A stretch of 64,000 nucleotides of DNA from Shewanella eurypsychrophilus (lineage in GTDB: Bacteria; Pseudomonadota; Gammaproteobacteria; Enterobacterales; Shewanellaceae), in NCBI RefSeq assembly GCF_007004545.3, contig NZ_CP045503.2, positions 3,566,102 to 3,630,101 of the forward strand. The letters run 5' to 3'. This document shows positions 18,428 through 28,066 of the stretch, piece by piece. The notes below the pieces were generated by a model. That model made no database searches, was not told the origin of the DNA, and saw only the letters and a list, made by a program, of their open reading frames with translations. The stretch's first letter is position 1; every line of letters starts with the position of its first letter. A program made the translations under genes and the position numbers.

Positions 18428-18751
18428 TTAGACTGTGAAACTTTCACCACAGCCACACTCCCCTTTAGCATTTGGATTATTGAACTGAAAACCTTCATTG
18501 AGACCTTCTTTGACAAAATCTAACTCAATACCTTGAAGGTAGATGAAGCTTTTAGCATCGATGATGATCTTTACGTCTTTTATTTCGTAAACTTCATCAT
18601 CATCATTGAGTTCATCAACAAACTCAATGACATATGCCATCCCAGAACATCCTGAAGTTCTCAGGCCTAGACGTAAACCGATCCCCTTGCCGCGATTATC
18701 TAGAAAGCTTTTAACGCGATCTGCTGCGGCGGGAGTCATTGTTATAGCCAT
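18428..18751 (-). CDS. iscA: Iron-sulfur carrier protein IscA
   Basis: A 107-residue A-type carrier with the three conserved cysteines: SGCSGMAY, and CGCGES at the C terminus. It receives clusters from IscU and passes them on, mainly to [4Fe-4S] proteins. It is 14 bp downstream of iscU. Confidence 0.97.
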   Translation of the reverse strand: MAITMTPAAADRVKSFLDNRGKGIGLRLGLRTSGCSGMAYVIEFVDELNDDDEVYEIKDVKIIIDAKSFIYLQGIELDFVKEGLNEGFQFNNPNAKGECGCGESFTV

Positions 18752-18765
18752 CTTTACTCCGAAAA

Positions 18766-19149
18766 CTACTTATTTTGCTTAGATTTATAATCATCAATTG
18801 CAGCTTTTATGGCATCTTCAGCCAAAATTGAGCAATGAATTTTAACCGGAGGAAGTGCCAGTTCTTCAGCAATATCGGTGTTTTTAATCGCGGCAGCTTC
18901 TTCAATACTCTTGCCTTTAACCCACTCAGTGACTAATGAGCTAGAAGCAATCGCACTCCCACAACCATAGGTTTTGAATTTTGCATCTTCAATTAGACCA
19001 TTAGCGTCAATTTTAAGTTGCAACTTCATCACGTCACCACAAGCGGGTGCACCGACCATACCAGTCACAACTGATGGGTCATTTTTATCGAAAGAACCCA
19101 CGTTTCTTGGGTTCTCATAATGATCAATTACTTTTTCACTGTAAGCCAT
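18766..19149 (-). CDS. iscU: Iron-sulfur cluster scaffold IscU
   Basis: A 127-residue scaffold. Cluster ligand cysteines are in [17 protein letters not shown] and IHCSILAED. The HscA-recognition motif LPPVK is present just before the third cysteine. It receives sulfur from IscS, encoded immediately upstream. Confidence 0.98.
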   Translation of the reverse strand: MAYSEKVIDHYENPRNVGSFDKNDPSVVTGMVGAPACGDVMKLQLKIDANGLIEDAKFKTYGCGSAIASSSLVTEWVKGKSIEEAAAIKNTDIAEELALPPVKIHCSILAEDAIKAAIDDYKSKQNK

Positions 19150-19188
19150 GATACTGCTCCAAAATCATAATCTAAAAGGTTTAACGGA

Positions 19189-20403
19189 TTAGTGATGTGC
19201 CCACTCTACAGAGTCTAGGTCAACACCATCTTTGAACATCTCCCATAACGGAGACATTTCCCGTAAGTCATCAATCGACTTATTTATCGTTTCAATAGCA
19301 TGATCAATCTCCTCTTCAGTCGTAAAACGACCGATTGAGAAACGAATTGAACTATGAGCCATCTCATCATTTAAACCAAGAGCACGGAGCACATAGCTCG
19401 GCTCTAAGCTGGCTGAAGTACATGCCGAACCTGAAGAAACCGCAAGATCTTTCAGTGCCATCATCAAAGATTCACCTTCAACAAAGTTAAAGCTGACATT
19501 TAAACTGCCACAATAACGTTGCTCAGCATCACCATTGATATATGTTTCTTCGATGCCTTTCACACCATCCCATAATCTGTCACGTAACTTTCGGATACGT
19601 GCATTATCAGATCCCATATCGGCTTTAGCAATTGCAGCAGCTTCACCCATACCCACAATCTGATGTGTAGCTAGTGTACCACTGCGCATCCCACGCTCAT
19701 GTCCACCACCATGCATCGTCGCTTCAAGGCGAATACGTGGTTTACGACTCACATAAAGCGCACCAATTCCCTTAGGGCCATACATTTTATGTGCTGAAAT
19801 TGAAAGTAGGTCGACCTTAGTCTTCTGTACATCAATTGGCAATTTACCCGCACTTTGCGCTGCATCGACGTGGAAAACAATTTTCTTACTGCGACAAAGT
19901 TCGCCGATAGCATCGATATCATGGATAACACCGATCTCATTGTTTACCTGCATGATGCTAAGAAGAATAGTGTCTTCACGCATGGCAGCTTCAATAGTCG
20001 CGAGAGAAATGAGACCGTTAGCTTCTGGTGCTAAGTATGTCACTTCATAGCCTTCACGCTCTAGCTGACGACATGTATCAAGTACCGCTTTATGTTCAGT
20101 CTTACTGGTGATGATGTGCTTGCCTTTCTTATGATAGAAATGGGCAACACCCTTAATAGCCAGGTTATCAGACTCAGTCGCACCCGATGTGAAGACAATT
20201 TCTCGAGGATCAGCATTGATAAGATCAGCAACTTGGTTTCGAGCAATATCTACTGCTTCTTCAGCCTGCCAACCATAACGATGAGATCGAGACGCAGGGT
20301 TACCAAAATTACCGTCCATCGTCATGCACTGCATCATTTTCTCTGCAACACGAGGATCAACCGGCGTTGTCGCAGCGTAATCTAAATAGATAGGAAGCTT
20401 CAT
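19189..20403 (-). CDS. iscS: Cysteine desulfurase IscS
   Basis: A 404-residue PLP enzyme. It begins [19 protein letters not shown]; the PLP lysine is in [10 protein letters not shown] and the persulfide cysteine in [13 protein letters not shown]. The ATG at 20403 is chosen (not the GTG one codon earlier) because GGAG lies six bases upstream and the length then equals E. coli IscS. It provides sulfur for Fe-S clusters and tRNA thiolation. Confidence 0.98.
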   Translation of the reverse strand: MKLPIYLDYAATTPVDPRVAEKMMQCMTMDGNFGNPASRSHRYGWQAEEAVDIARNQVADLINADPREIVFTSGATESDNLAIKGVAHFYHKKGKHIITSKTEHKAVLDTCRQLEREGYEVTYLAPEANGLISLATIEAAMREDTILLSIMQVNNEIGVIHDIDAIGELCRSKKIVFHVDAAQSAGKLPIDVQKTKVDLLSISAHKMYGPKGIGALYVSRKPRIRLEATMHGGGHERGMRSGTLATHQIVGMGEAAAIAKADMGSDNARIRKLRDRLWDGVKGIEETYINGDAEQRYCGSLNVSFNFVEGESLMMALKDLAVSSGSACTSASLEPSYVLRALGLNDEMAHSSIRFSIGRFTTEEEIDHAIETINKSIDDLREMSPLWEMFKDGVDLDSVEWAHH

Positions 20404-20478
20404 CACACACTCCGTACTGCGCAGCCTTGATTTAAGGCAAAACGAAGTACAAAAAAATTATAAAATAACAAAGTTAAC

Positions 20479-20940
20479 TTATACCGTTACTCTTTGTTCC
20501 TGTTGCATAGCGTCTTGCTTAACTGAAATGAATTGAACATCGCGTTTATTCATTAAACCCGCAAGACTGATCCCATTTAAGAAATCGGAAATTTGTTTAC
20601 TCAGATCTCCCCACAATGAGTGAGTAAGACAACGAGTACCATTTTGGCAATTGCCCTGGCCTTGGCAGCGTGTTGCATCGACTGATTCATCGACAGCACG
20701 AACAACCATACCTACTGATATTTCGCCCGCATCAGCGCCTAAGCGATAGCCACCACCTGGCCCTCTGACGCTTGAAACAAGTCCTTGTTTTCTAAGTTTG
20801 GCGAATAGTTGTTCGAGGTATGATAGAGATATCCCTTGACGCTCAGAAATATCAGCCAGCGGCACTGGCCCAGAAGTCGAATGCATAGCAACATCTAACA
20901 TTGCTGTTACAGCGTACCGACCTTTCGATGTAAGTTTCAT
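20479..20940 (-). CDS. iscR: Fe-S-responsive regulator IscR
   Basis: A 153-residue Rrf2-family regulator: an N-terminal winged helix ([38 protein letters not shown]) and the [2Fe-2S] ligand cysteines in the [13 protein letters not shown] block. The start at 20940 matches the family; 14 extra codons upstream are rejected. Holo-IscR represses its own operon. Two adjacent IscR-type operators lie 41-90 bp upstream of the start. Confidence 0.97.
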   Translation of the reverse strand: MKLTSKGRYAVTAMLDVAMHSTSGPVPLADISERQGISLSYLEQLFAKLRKQGLVSSVRGPGGGYRLGADAGEISVGMVVRAVDESVDATRCQGQGNCQNGTRCLTHSLWGDLSKQISDFLNGISLAGLMNKRDVQFISVKQDAMQQEQRVTV

Positions 20941-20980
20941 AGCGACCATGCCTCCCAATAATGCATAGGGGAATTCAAAC

Positions 20981-21005
20981 ATACCTGAGTGTTTTAGTCA
21001 AGTAT
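20981..21005 (-). promoter_or_regulatory. Type-1 IscR operator (site 1)
   Basis: On the minus strand the 25-bp site starts ATACTTGACT and ends TCAGGTAT. It agrees with the published E. coli type-1 IscR consensus (ATASYYGACTRDWWYA followed by GTCRRSTAT) at 24 of 25 positions, counted by eye. It lies 41 bp upstream of the iscR start, as expected for autorepression by [2Fe-2S]-IscR. Confidence 0.85.
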
Positions 21006-21030
21006 TTAACCTAGTAATTCACTCAGGTAT
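21006..21030 (-). promoter_or_regulatory. Weaker IscR operator (site 2)
   Basis: Directly abuts site 1. It begins ATACCTGAGT and matches about 20 of the 25 consensus positions. The head-to-tail pair resembles the multiple IscR sites of the E. coli iscR promoter. Confidence 0.6.
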
Positions 21031-21134
21031 TCTCGGCAATTATTTAACAGGTAATACCCTGCCATTTGGCTGGGGTATTTAACCCGTTTATTAATAAATT
21101 TTCAATAAATGATTGCCATTTAGTTCACTAAAAA

Positions 21135-21956
21135 TCAGATTATGGGATCAAACTCATCTATTGCCTTCTTGCGCTGCTCTGCAGCGGCTAATTCAGCATC
21201 GCTAAACTCATCGACTTCCAACTCGGGGAGCTTATCTGTACACACGCTTCCACCCAGTGTTTGAACCGCTTGGCAAACTTCCTGTACCTTCGAGTCCATT
21301 AGATGCATATGGTCTAGCATCTGGCCTATGGCATTGGCGACTGGATCTGGATTGTCAGGAGAAACAGCATAAGCATCAAAACCATATTTTTTGGCCATTT
21401 CACTGCGTCGTTGACTTTGTTCTTTATTCGTCTTGTTAGGCGTTGAAACAATACGTCCAGGTATGCCCACCACGGTAGTATCTTTAGGCACATCCTTTAC
21501 TACCACCGAATTGGAACCGACTCTGGCACCATCATGCATCGTTATCGGTCCTAAAACTTGTGCCCCGGCACCAATCACCACGTTATTCCCAAGCGTTGGA
21601 TGACGTTTACCAGTTTGCCAAGTCGTCCCACCTAAAGTAACACCATGATATAGAGTGCAATCATCACCAATTTCAGCCGTTTCACCAATAACAACACCCA
21701 TGCCATGGTCGATGAAAAAACGGTCACCGATAGTTGCACCTGGATGTATCTCAATCCCAGTCAACCAGCGAGAAAATGTGGATAAACAACGTGGGAACAG
21801 ACGCCATTTTCGTTTCCAGAACTTATGACTTACCCTATGTATCCAAATTGCATGCATACCTGGGTAATTCAATAAAATTTCAAGTGTTCCGTGCGCTGCA
21901 GGATCTCGATGATAAATCGACTTTATATCATCTTTTAACCGAGCAATGACTCCCAT
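21135..21956 (-). CDS. cysE: Serine O-acetyltransferase
   Basis: A 273-residue left-handed beta-helix acetyltransferase making O-acetylserine for cysteine synthesis. The N-terminal helical part is short (EpsC/CysE2 type), followed by hexapeptide repeats ([30 protein letters not shown] in outline) and [16 protein letters not shown] in the active site. The acidic C-terminal tail (about 200-273) is family-variable. Location just upstream of iscR is shared with Pseudomonas and Azotobacter and suggests coupling of cysteine supply to Fe-S assembly. Confidence 0.95.
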   Translation of the reverse strand: MGVIARLKDDIKSIYHRDPAAHGTLEILLNYPGMHAIWIHRVSHKFWKRKWRLFPRCLSTFSRWLTGIEIHPGATIGDRFFIDHGMGVVIGETAEIGDDCTLYHGVTLGGTTWQTGKRHPTLGNNVVIGAGAQVLGPITMHDGARVGSNSVVVKDVPKDTTVVGIPGRIVSTPNKTNKEQSQRRSEMAKKYGFDAYAVSPDNPDPVANAIGQMLDHMHLMDSKVQEVCQAVQTLGGSVCTDKLPELEVDEFSDAELAAAEQRKKAIDEFDPII

Positions 21957-21970
21957 GCTGTTCTACTTCC

Positions 21971-22735
21971 TTAGTTACCTGAATCGTCTTTTGAAGTCAT
22001 CTTCTTATCAATCGAGGTCAACATGCCACGTAAGATATTCATCTCTTGTCTCTCAAGACGTGCACGACTAAACAGACGACGTAATTTGGTCATAACTTGG
22101 CCAGGATGTTGCTTAACAATAAAGCCAGTATCTAATAAAGTATTCTCTAAATGTTCAAAAAAGTTTTCACGCTCTTTGGCAAAAGGGTATTCCACTTTAG
22201 GTTCAACGTAATCAGCTGAGCGGCCTTTTTCAAATTCACTCTTCTCATGTGCCAGATGGGCTACACGAGATTCATAACAGATAATCTGCACAGCTTGAGC
22301 TAAATTGAGCGAGGTATATTCAGGATTTGCAGGAATCGAGACATGGTAGTTACACTTTTGCAGCTCTTCATTGCTCAAGCCATTGTTTTCACGTCCAAAT
22401 ACGATAGCGACAGGACCATCGAGTGCAGAGGCAACAAGCTTCTCTCCCGCTTCTCTTGGCTCTAACATGGGCCAATCTAATGTACGACTACGGGCACTTG
22501 TTGCGATAACTAAACTGCAATCGGCAATTGCTTCTGCCACACTATTGACTGTCACCGCGTGTTTCAAAATATCAGATGCGCCAGCGGCTAATGCAACTGA
22601 ATGTCCATCAGGCTCTACGCGAGGCTCAGCAAGATATAAAGTGGAAAGGCCCATGGTTTTCATTGCTCGGGCGGTAGAGCCAATATTACCAGGATGAGAT
22701 GTACCAACGAGTACTACACGAATGTTGCTGAGCAT
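21971..22735 (-). CDS. trmJ: tRNA (cytidine/uridine-2'-O-)-methyltransferase TrmJ
   Basis: A 254-residue SPOUT methyltransferase that modifies position 32 of some tRNAs. Motif 1 is [19 protein letters not shown]; the knot region has [14 protein letters not shown] and [14 protein letters not shown]; a C-terminal extension is typical of TrmJ. The start at 22735 (MLSNIRVV) fits the family. It is divergent from suhB and 15 bp from cysE. Confidence 0.95.
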   Translation of the reverse strand: MLSNIRVVLVGTSHPGNIGSTARAMKTMGLSTLYLAEPRVEPDGHSVALAAGASDILKHAVTVNSVAEAIADCSLVIATSARSRTLDWPMLEPREAGEKLVASALDGPVAIVFGRENNGLSNEELQKCNYHVSIPANPEYTSLNLAQAVQIICYESRVAHLAHEKSEFEKGRSADYVEPKVEYPFAKERENFFEHLENTLLDTGFIVKQHPGQVMTKLRRLFSRARLERQEMNILRGMLTSIDKKMTSKDDSGN

Positions 22736-22818
22736 GAAATCACTTATATTTTGATGATTAGAATTGGGTAAAGATGTTATCACATTCGGATTTGTTTTTT
22801 TAATACAAAAACCGGTAT

Positions 22819-22846
22819 TTGATATATTCAGTTATTGGCGTATAAT
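22819..22846 (+). promoter_or_regulatory. Sigma-70 promoter of suhB
   Basis: TTGATA (22819-22824), 16-bp spacer, TATAAT (22841-22846), about 45 bp before the suhB start and followed by a GC-rich start region. Confidence 0.7.
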
Positions 22847-22891
22847 ACGCCCCGATTATTATATCTGTTCTTTAACATCCAGGGGATTGTA

Positions 22892-23695
22892 ATGCATCCG
22901 ATGCAGACTATTGCCGTGCGCGCCGCTCGCGCCGCAGGCCAAACGATTATACGTGCTTTTGCTGAACTCGATAAAGTCGAAGTGACAGCGAAAGGAATAA
23001 ATGACTACGTGACTAACGTAGACCAAGAAGCAGAAGCTGCAATTACTTATCAGATCCGTAAATCTTATCCTGATCACACTATTATTGGTGAAGAAAATGG
23101 TGAGAATAAAGGCGAAAATAAAGATTACATTTGGATCATCGACCCTCTGGATGGCACTAACAACTTTGTTAGAGGCATTCCTCACTTTGCAGTTTCAATT
23201 GCCGTACAGTACAAAGGCAAGACTGAAGTTGCTGTAGTCTACGATCCAATCCGAGATGAACTATTCTCAGCCGTTCGTGGTAAAGGCGCCAAGTTTAATG
23301 ATTTCCGTATGCGAGTTTCTAAGCATAATGATCTTAACGGTACAATCCTAGGAACAGGTTTCCCATTCAAAGCAAAACAGCACACTGAAACCTACATGAA
23401 GATCTTCGGCTCTTTATTCACACAGTGTGCCGATTTACGCCGTGCAGGTTCTGCAGCGTTAGATCTTGCCTATGTCGGTGCTGGTCGATTAGATGGTTTC
23501 TTCGAAATTGGTCTTAAACCATGGGATATTGCAGCGGGTGAGCTTATCGTTCGCGAAGCCGGTGGTACAGTAACTGATTTCACTGGTAACCACGGTTATA
23601 TGTCTTCTGGAAATATTATTGCAGGTGCGCCAAAAACGACCTCTGCAATCGTTAAAGTTGCTCGTCCGTTATTGAGCGAAGCGCTAAAACGCTAA
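22892..23695 (+). CDS. suhB: Inositol-1-monophosphatase SuhB
   Basis: A 267-residue lithium-sensitive phosphatase-fold protein. Metal and substrate motifs are GEENGE, DPLDGTNNFVRGIPHF and WDIAAGELIVREAGG. In E. coli SuhB also acts in ribosomal RNA antitermination, so the phosphatase activity may not be its only role. The start at 22892 is preceded by AGGGGAT. Divergent from trmJ. Confidence 0.96.
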   Translation: MHPMQTIAVRAARAAGQTIIRAFAELDKVEVTAKGINDYVTNVDQEAEAAITYQIRKSYPDHTIIGEENGENKGENKDYIWIIDPLDGTNNFVRGIPHFAVSIAVQYKGKTEVAVVYDPIRDELFSAVRGKGAKFNDFRMRVSKHNDLNGTILGTGFPFKAKQHTETYMKIFGSLFTQCADLRRAGSAALDLAYVGAGRLDGFFEIGLKPWDIAAGELIVREAGGTVTDFTGNHGYMSSGNIIAGAPKTTSAIVKVARPLLSEALKR

Positions 23696-23720
23696 CGCGT
23701 TTGTTTCAAAAGAACAGATT

Positions 23721-23748
23721 AAAAAAGCCATCATATGATGGCTTTTTT
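23721..23748 (+). terminator. Rho-independent terminator of suhB
   Basis: AAAAAAGCCATCA followed by its complement TGATGGCTTTTTT, a symmetric stem with T-tract. Confidence 0.9.
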
Positions 23749-23826
23749 GCTTTTAAGCGCCAACATCTTGTTCCCTATCAAAATTGAAGCTGTTTTTCTC
23801 CTACCAAATAGACTGGATTTCTATAA

Positions 23827-23842
23827 TGTGAATAGTGTCACA
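23827..23842. promoter_or_regulatory. CRP (cAMP receptor protein) site
   Basis: TGTGA-ATAGTG-TCACA is an exact match to the core CRP consensus TGTGA-N6-TCACA, 64 bp upstream of the psiE start. E. coli psiE is reported to be under PhoB and cAMP-CRP control, which fits. Confidence 0.75.
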
Positions 23843-23905
23843 TAGATAAATCAGCATAGTTCTGTATTGTTGTTACCATTAGAAAAAACATATCCAGAGG
23901 CCTAT

Positions 23906-24304
23906 ATGGGAAAGCTATACAGTCAATATGGTTCAAAAAGCCTTAAAGCCGTTGAACACTTCGTCCTAATCATCATCGCTATCGCCACAATCATCGCCAT
24001 TGGCCAAGAAATTGTGCATATCATCACCAATGCTCGGGTTGATTTAGCCGATCTATTATTACTGTTTATTTATTTAGAAGTGCTAGCCATGGTGGCCAAC
24101 TATGCTGAATCGGGGAAATTGCCCGTTCGGATGCCCATCTATATTGCAATAGTAGCCTTAGCCCGTTACTTAATTCTAGATATGAAAGCCATGGATGACT
24201 GGCGAATTATCACCATCGCAGTATCGATGCTTTTTCTTGCTGTAACCGTGATCATTATCCGTTGGGGACAGCTAAAGCTTCCTTACCCTCGCATTAAAGA
24301 TTAG
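23906..24304 (+). CDS. psiE: Phosphate-starvation-inducible protein PsiE
   Basis: A 132-residue integral membrane protein with four predicted helices (about 20-42, 55-75, 83-100, 107-125) and the family pattern of GQEIVHI, YLEVLAMV and YAESGKLPVRMPIYI. The start at 23906 is preceded by GAGG. Biochemical function is unknown. A consensus CRP site lies upstream; no clear Pho box was seen. Confidence 0.88.
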   Translation: MGKLYSQYGSKSLKAVEHFVLIIIAIATIIAIGQEIVHIITNARVDLADLLLLFIYLEVLAMVANYAESGKLPVRMPIYIAIVALARYLILDMKAMDDWRIITIAVSMLFLAVTVIIIRWGQLKLPYPRIKD

Positions 24305-24324
24305 TGAATTCAGCACTATTGCTT

Positions 24325-24350
24325 ATGCTCACCTACCCTTAGGTGAGCAT
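24325..24350 (+). terminator. Hairpin after psiE
   Basis: Perfect 10-bp stem ATGCTCACCT / AGGTGAGCAT with a six-base loop, but no T-tract follows. It may be a weak terminator or a transcript-end stabiliser. Confidence 0.4.
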
Positions 24351-24455
24351 CTCACAACCTTCGACCTTGCCTCTTTACGCTAACTTTGTTTTTAGTACGA
24401 AAATTATGCTAGTTTTAAAAGACTTATTTTTTATTCATTGAGTAAGGGACTTTTG

Positions 24456-24758
24456 ATGGCAGATATAACCGAAGATTTAGATGACCGACGTACTTCCCTT
24501 CGGGTTGACATGGAAGCTGAACGTATCGGTCTGGCGTGGCATGATGTAAATGGTCAACAGCAATTAGCCGATGGGATCTGTATCGACCTCTCCAGACGTG
24601 GAGTATTAATTGAATATAAATCCGGATTTAAAGTGGGAGAACTCCTCGAAGTCACTTTTAACCCTGATAATGATAAAAAGCACACTGTCAAAGGTCAGGT
24701 TTGTCGAACCATTAGCTGTAGTCCACAGGGTTTCCATATTGCAATCCAACTTCTCTAG
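24456..24758 (+). CDS. PilZ-domain protein
   Basis: A 100-residue single PilZ domain. The c-di-GMP-binding RxxxR is present (RTSLR) and so is D/NxSxxG (DLSRRG) about 35 residues later. The start at 24456 has AAGGGA seven bases upstream; a TTG-initiated longer frame is less likely. Probably a c-di-GMP-binding adaptor; its target is unknown. Confidence 0.85.
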   Translation: MADITEDLDDRRTSLRVDMEAERIGLAWHDVNGQQQLADGICIDLSRRGVLIEYKSGFKVGELLEVTFNPDNDKKHTVKGQVCRTISCSPQGFHIAIQLL

Positions 24759-24870
24759 CAACTTAATGGATTTTTAAAGGAGGTTTTCAGCAGTATTCTA
24801 GAGTCTGTTCTATACTTAACGCACTTAATATTCAAAGGTAATTGGTGCGATAACACATGGAGATACTTTT

Positions 24871-25539
24871 ATGATCTTGCTTGTGGGCGGAGAAAAAGGT
24901 GGAGCAGGGAAAAGCTGTATGGCCCAAAATCTGGCGGTTCATATCACACAAAAATATCAAGCCAATGTCTTAATGGTTGACTGTGATCCTCAGCGAACCA
25001 CATCAGACTGGATCCAAGCACGAAATGAAGATCCTGAACTGCCAACCATTAATTGTATTCAACTGTACGGCAAAATCCGCAACGATTTATTAAGCCAAGA
25101 TAAGCATTTCGACTACGTGATAGTAGATTGTGGTGGTCAAGATAACTTAGCAATGCGAGCCGCTATGTCTGTTGCCACCTATGTTGTTCTTCCATTGCGG
25201 CCCAAACGTCGCGATCTTAAAACCTTACCCCATATGGAAGATATGCTCAGCACCTGTAAGATGGTCAACCCCAAAATGGTCGCAACGATTGTGATGACCC
25301 AATGCCCATCCCTTCCTAGCCAATATAAACGCATCTTAGAGGCGAAGGAGGTGGTTGAATCCTTCGGTTTACGCGTGCTGAATGCCGTTACCTTTAGCAG
25401 GAATATTTATGACGACAGTGAAGAGCAAGGCTCGTCAGTTATCGAAATCGAGCCAGGAGGTAAAGCCGCATTAGAGATCCACGCTATCGCTGATGAACTT
25501 TTTGCTATAGAGCCAGAAAATTGCTATGAGCTTAACTGA
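24871..25539 (+). CDS. ParA/MinD-type ATPase
   Basis: A 222-residue P-loop ATPase with a deviant Walker A (KGGAGKS at 9-15, signature lysine retained), switch I DCDPQRT and Walker B VIVDCGGQD. It is the short form without an N-terminal DNA-binding domain, like plasmid type-Ib ParA and VirC1. The gene overlaps its downstream partner by 14 bp. A chromosomal orphan pair, distinct from the main parAB. It might position a protein complex or be a plasmid/ICE relic; neither can be decided from sequence. Confidence 0.85.
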   Translation: MILLVGGEKGGAGKSCMAQNLAVHITQKYQANVLMVDCDPQRTTSDWIQARNEDPELPTINCIQLYGKIRNDLLSQDKHFDYVIVDCGGQDNLAMRAAMSVATYVVLPLRPKRRDLKTLPHMEDMLSTCKMVNPKMVATIVMTQCPSLPSQYKRILEAKEVVESFGLRVLNAVTFSRNIYDDSEEQGSSVIEIEPGGKAALEIHAIADELFAIEPENCYELN

Positions 25540-25873
25540 TCTCAAACGTAGGAAAAAGAAAAGTCCTCAGACTCAGGTTTCCATCGAGGATTTTATCGAA
25601 GATGCAAATAATTATGCTTTTGGTCAGCCTAGTGTGGTGAGTCAAAGTCGAAAGAAATTAAGCAAAGGAAAACAAAGGGGATTAGATAAACATTCGACAA
25701 AAATTTATAAACACGCCACCTTCTCGCTGACAGAAGATGCCATTGCTATACTAGACCAGATTTCAACTGAGGCGAAAATAGCAAAATCTCGGCTTATTCG
25801 GATCCTGATCTATGATTTTGCAGCAAAAAGAAAAAACGAACAAAGCGCTATTATCGACTTGAGTAATGATTAA
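25526..25873 (+). CDS. Small basic protein, probable ribbon-helix-helix partner of the ParA-type ATPase
   Basis: A 115-residue protein: a basic, flexible N-terminal half (KRRKKKSPQTQ, RKKLSKGKQRG) and a C-terminal segment KHATFSLTEDAIAILDQIS followed by AKSRLIRILIYDF. That fits a beta-strand plus two helices of MetJ/Arc-type ribbon-helix-helix DNA-binding proteins. It overlaps the ATPase gene by 14 bp, so the two are made together. By analogy with ParF/ParG-type pairs it could be the centromere-binding or ATPase-stimulating partner. Confidence 0.65.
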   Translation: MSLTDLKRRKKKSPQTQVSIEDFIEDANNYAFGQPSVVSQSRKKLSKGKQRGLDKHSTKIYKHATFSLTEDAIAILDQISTEAKIAKSRLIRILIYDFAAKRKNEQSAIIDLSND

Positions 25874-25973
25874 GTCTTATAACTAAAGCTTATGACTCCA
25901 TCTTCAGTATCAGATAGTTAGCGCTTATTATGTTCAACATAACAGCTTGCTGTATGATTTAGACTTTTATGCC

Positions 25974-26216
25974 TTAGTGTGAGCAAATTCGATTAGCGGC
26001 GGTCTCGATACCCTCTGCAGATTCGATAAACTTGCCCTTCTTCTCTAACAATTCAATTAAGGTACTGGCATTCATCTCACTCGCAGAGCATGTATGATAA
26101 TGTGCTGACTCACCAAAATGCTCATGCATCAATATTTTTAGCTCTTCTCTCGTTACTGCTTTACCTAATGTAAGCATCAACTCCATCACTTGATGGCCAT
26201 GAATAGATTCGGACAT
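25974..26216 (-). CDS. yecH: YecH-family metal-binding protein (DUF2492)
   Basis: An 80-residue protein with the YecH pattern: SIHGHQVMELML, GESAHYHTCSASEMNA, LIELLEKKGKFI and a terminal ICSH. The conserved His/Cys residues are presumed metal ligands. The start at 26216 (MSESIHGH) is chosen by alignment with E. coli YecH. Function is unknown. Confidence 0.85.
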   Translation of the reverse strand: MSESIHGHQVMELMLTLGKAVTREELKILMHEHFGESAHYHTCSASEMNASTLIELLEKKGKFIESAEGIETAANRICSH

Positions 26217-26389
26217 ATTATTTAACCTATAAGACATATAAAATATAACCCTTTATAATCAATATTTGAACTTCAAACTTTGATCTACAACCCAAGCTAA
26301 AAAAATAGCAGCTTAATAGACAGCAAAATTTTGGTTTTTCACTGCAGCTCTGGCAAAATAATCTAATATTCCCATACAGGTAGAAAGAT

Positions 26390-28066
26390 ATGCCCCTAAT
26401 CTTATTGCTCACACAGCAAATGTGCCTCTACCTGGTTATCGTGTACCTCGTCAGTAAAACGCCACTGTTTAAGTTTTTTTCAGAAGCCGCCACTAGGCTA
26501 CCGCACAAGGTTTTTATCTATTTCATTTTTTCAGGATTCTGCATCATGGCTACCTACTTTGGTGAGCAAACCAATGATGCTATCGCTAACACCCGAGCTA
26601 TGGGTGCTGTGCTAGGAGGGCTACTCGGCGGCCCGGTTACTGGTTTTTTTGTCGGGCTCACTGGTGGACTTCATAGATACAGTTTAGGGGGATTTACCGA
26701 TCTGGCCTGCGCCATCTCAACAACTTTAGAAGGACTTTCGGCAGGTATCATTAGCTTATATCTGAGGAAACTGGGGAAAAGTGAACTTATTTATAGCCCG
26801 CTTCTGGTCTGTTTAGTCACATTTTCAGCCGAAATGATGCAAATGAGTATCATATTAATAGTGGCTCAACCTTTCGGCGATGCACTTGGCTTAGTCAAAC
26901 AAATCGCTCTGCCGATGTTATTAGTCAACTCTATTGGAGCTGCGCTGTTTATGAGTATGGTTCGCGACCAAAAAACCATGTTTGATAAACTCTCTTCTGC
27001 ATTTTCAACCAAGGCTTTGAAAATTGCTGAGCGAAGTGTGGGAGTGTTATCTAAAAGCTTCGATCAAAAGAGCAGCACGCAAGTGGCTCAAATTATCATA
27101 GAGGAAACCCATGTCGGCGCAGTAGCCATTACCGATAGAGAGAAACTCCTTGCCTTCATAGGCACGGGGGCGGACCACCACATCCCTGGAACGCCCATAT
27201 CCTCAAAAATCACTCAAGAGGCGATTGAAAACAACTGTGTTATGTTCGCTGATGGTGTCGAAGTTGGATATTCCTGCTCTATCTCATCTCAATGTCGTCT
27301 TGGCTCTAGCTTGGTTATTCCACTGAGGTGTGAAAATGAAGTCATTGGTACCATTAAATTGTACGAGCCTAAAAATAAATTATTTCTCAATATCAACCGT
27401 ACACTTGGCGAAGGCATTGCGCGATTGTTATCGAATCAGATTTTATTCGGTCGATTCGAACGACAACAAAGCTTACTGACTCAAGCGGAGCTAAAGCTGT
27501 TACAGGCACAAGTGAATCCACACTTTTTATTCAATGCACTCAATACTATAGCAGCGATTATTAAGCGAGATCCCCTTAAGGCAAGACAGTTAATCCAACA
27601 GCTTTCTCTATTTCTACGCATTAATCTCAAGCGCACAACGGGCCTTGTGACACTAGCCGATGAACTGGAACATATAGATTCTTATTTAACCATTGAAAAA
27701 ACGCGATTCATAGATAAGCTAACGGTGGATATTCAAATCCCCCATGAACTTCTCAGCTATCGAGTTCCAGCATTTACATTACAACCTATCATAGAGAATG
27801 CGGTGAAACATGGAACATTTCATATGCTTGAACACGGAATGATCACTGTCACTAGCAAGATAAAAGATGATTTATTACTATTAGAAGTCACCGACAATGC
27901 AGGCCTTTACCTAGTTAAAGAGAATTCAGAAGGACTGGGAATGAATCTAGTTCACAAGCGTATCCAAAACCAGTTTGGCTCTCAATTTGGCATTGATGTG
28001 CAATGTCAAAAAGATGAATTAACAAAAGTAACCATTCGGCTACCCTATATGGAATCAATATTGTGA
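26390..28066 (+). CDS. LytS/BtsS-family sensor histidine kinase
   Basis: A 558-residue membrane kinase. The N-terminal about 200 residues hold five or six helices of the 5TMR-LYT type (NTRAMGAVLGGLLGGPVTGF, GGLHRYSLGG). A GAF-like domain (about 215-350) follows, then the His_kinase domain with NPHFLFNALNTIAAI (H378), and a HATPase with IENAVKHG. It overlaps the response-regulator gene by 4 bp. In E. coli the related BtsS senses pyruvate and BtsR activates a CstA-family transporter; the CstA-family gene downstream supports the same logic here. Confidence 0.92.
   Translation: MPLILLLTQQMCLYLVIVYLVSKTPLFKFFSEAATRLPHKVFIYFIFSGFCIMATYFGEQTNDAIANTRAMGAVLGGLLGGPVTGFFVGLTGGLHRYSLGGFTDLACAISTTLEGLSAGIISLYLRKLGKSELIYSPLLVCLVTFSAEMMQMSIILIVAQPFGDALGLVKQIALPMLLVNSIGAALFMSMVRDQKTMFDKLSSAFSTKALKIAERSVGVLSKSFDQKSSTQVAQIIIEETHVGAVAITDREKLLAFIGTGADHHIPGTPISSKITQEAIENNCVMFADGVEVGYSCSISSQCRLGSSLVIPLRCENEVIGTIKLYEPKNKLFLNINRTLGEGIARLLSNQILFGRFERQQSLLTQAELKLLQAQVNPHFLFNALNTIAAIIKRDPLKARQLIQQLSLFLRINLKRTTGLVTLADELEHIDSYLTIEKTRFIDKLTVDIQIPHELLSYRVPAFTLQPIIENAVKHGTFHMLEHGMITVTSKIKDDLLLLEVTDNAGLYLVKENSEGLGMNLVHKRIQNQFGSQFGIDVQCQKDELTKVTIRLPYMESIL

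Noticed and set aside
22859..23185. 108-codon minus-strand frame opposite suhB
   Set aside because: Antisense shadow of the well-supported suhB N-terminal part.
24871..25873. ParA/RHH pair as evidence of an integrated plasmid
   Set aside because: No replication, integrase, relaxase or att-like repeats were seen within the surrounding ordinary chromosomal genes.
26227..26412. 61-codon minus-strand frame between yecH and the LytS gene
   Set aside because: Cys/Phe-rich, no ribosome-binding site, overlaps the LytS start and the yecH leader; probably chance in AT-rich DNA.
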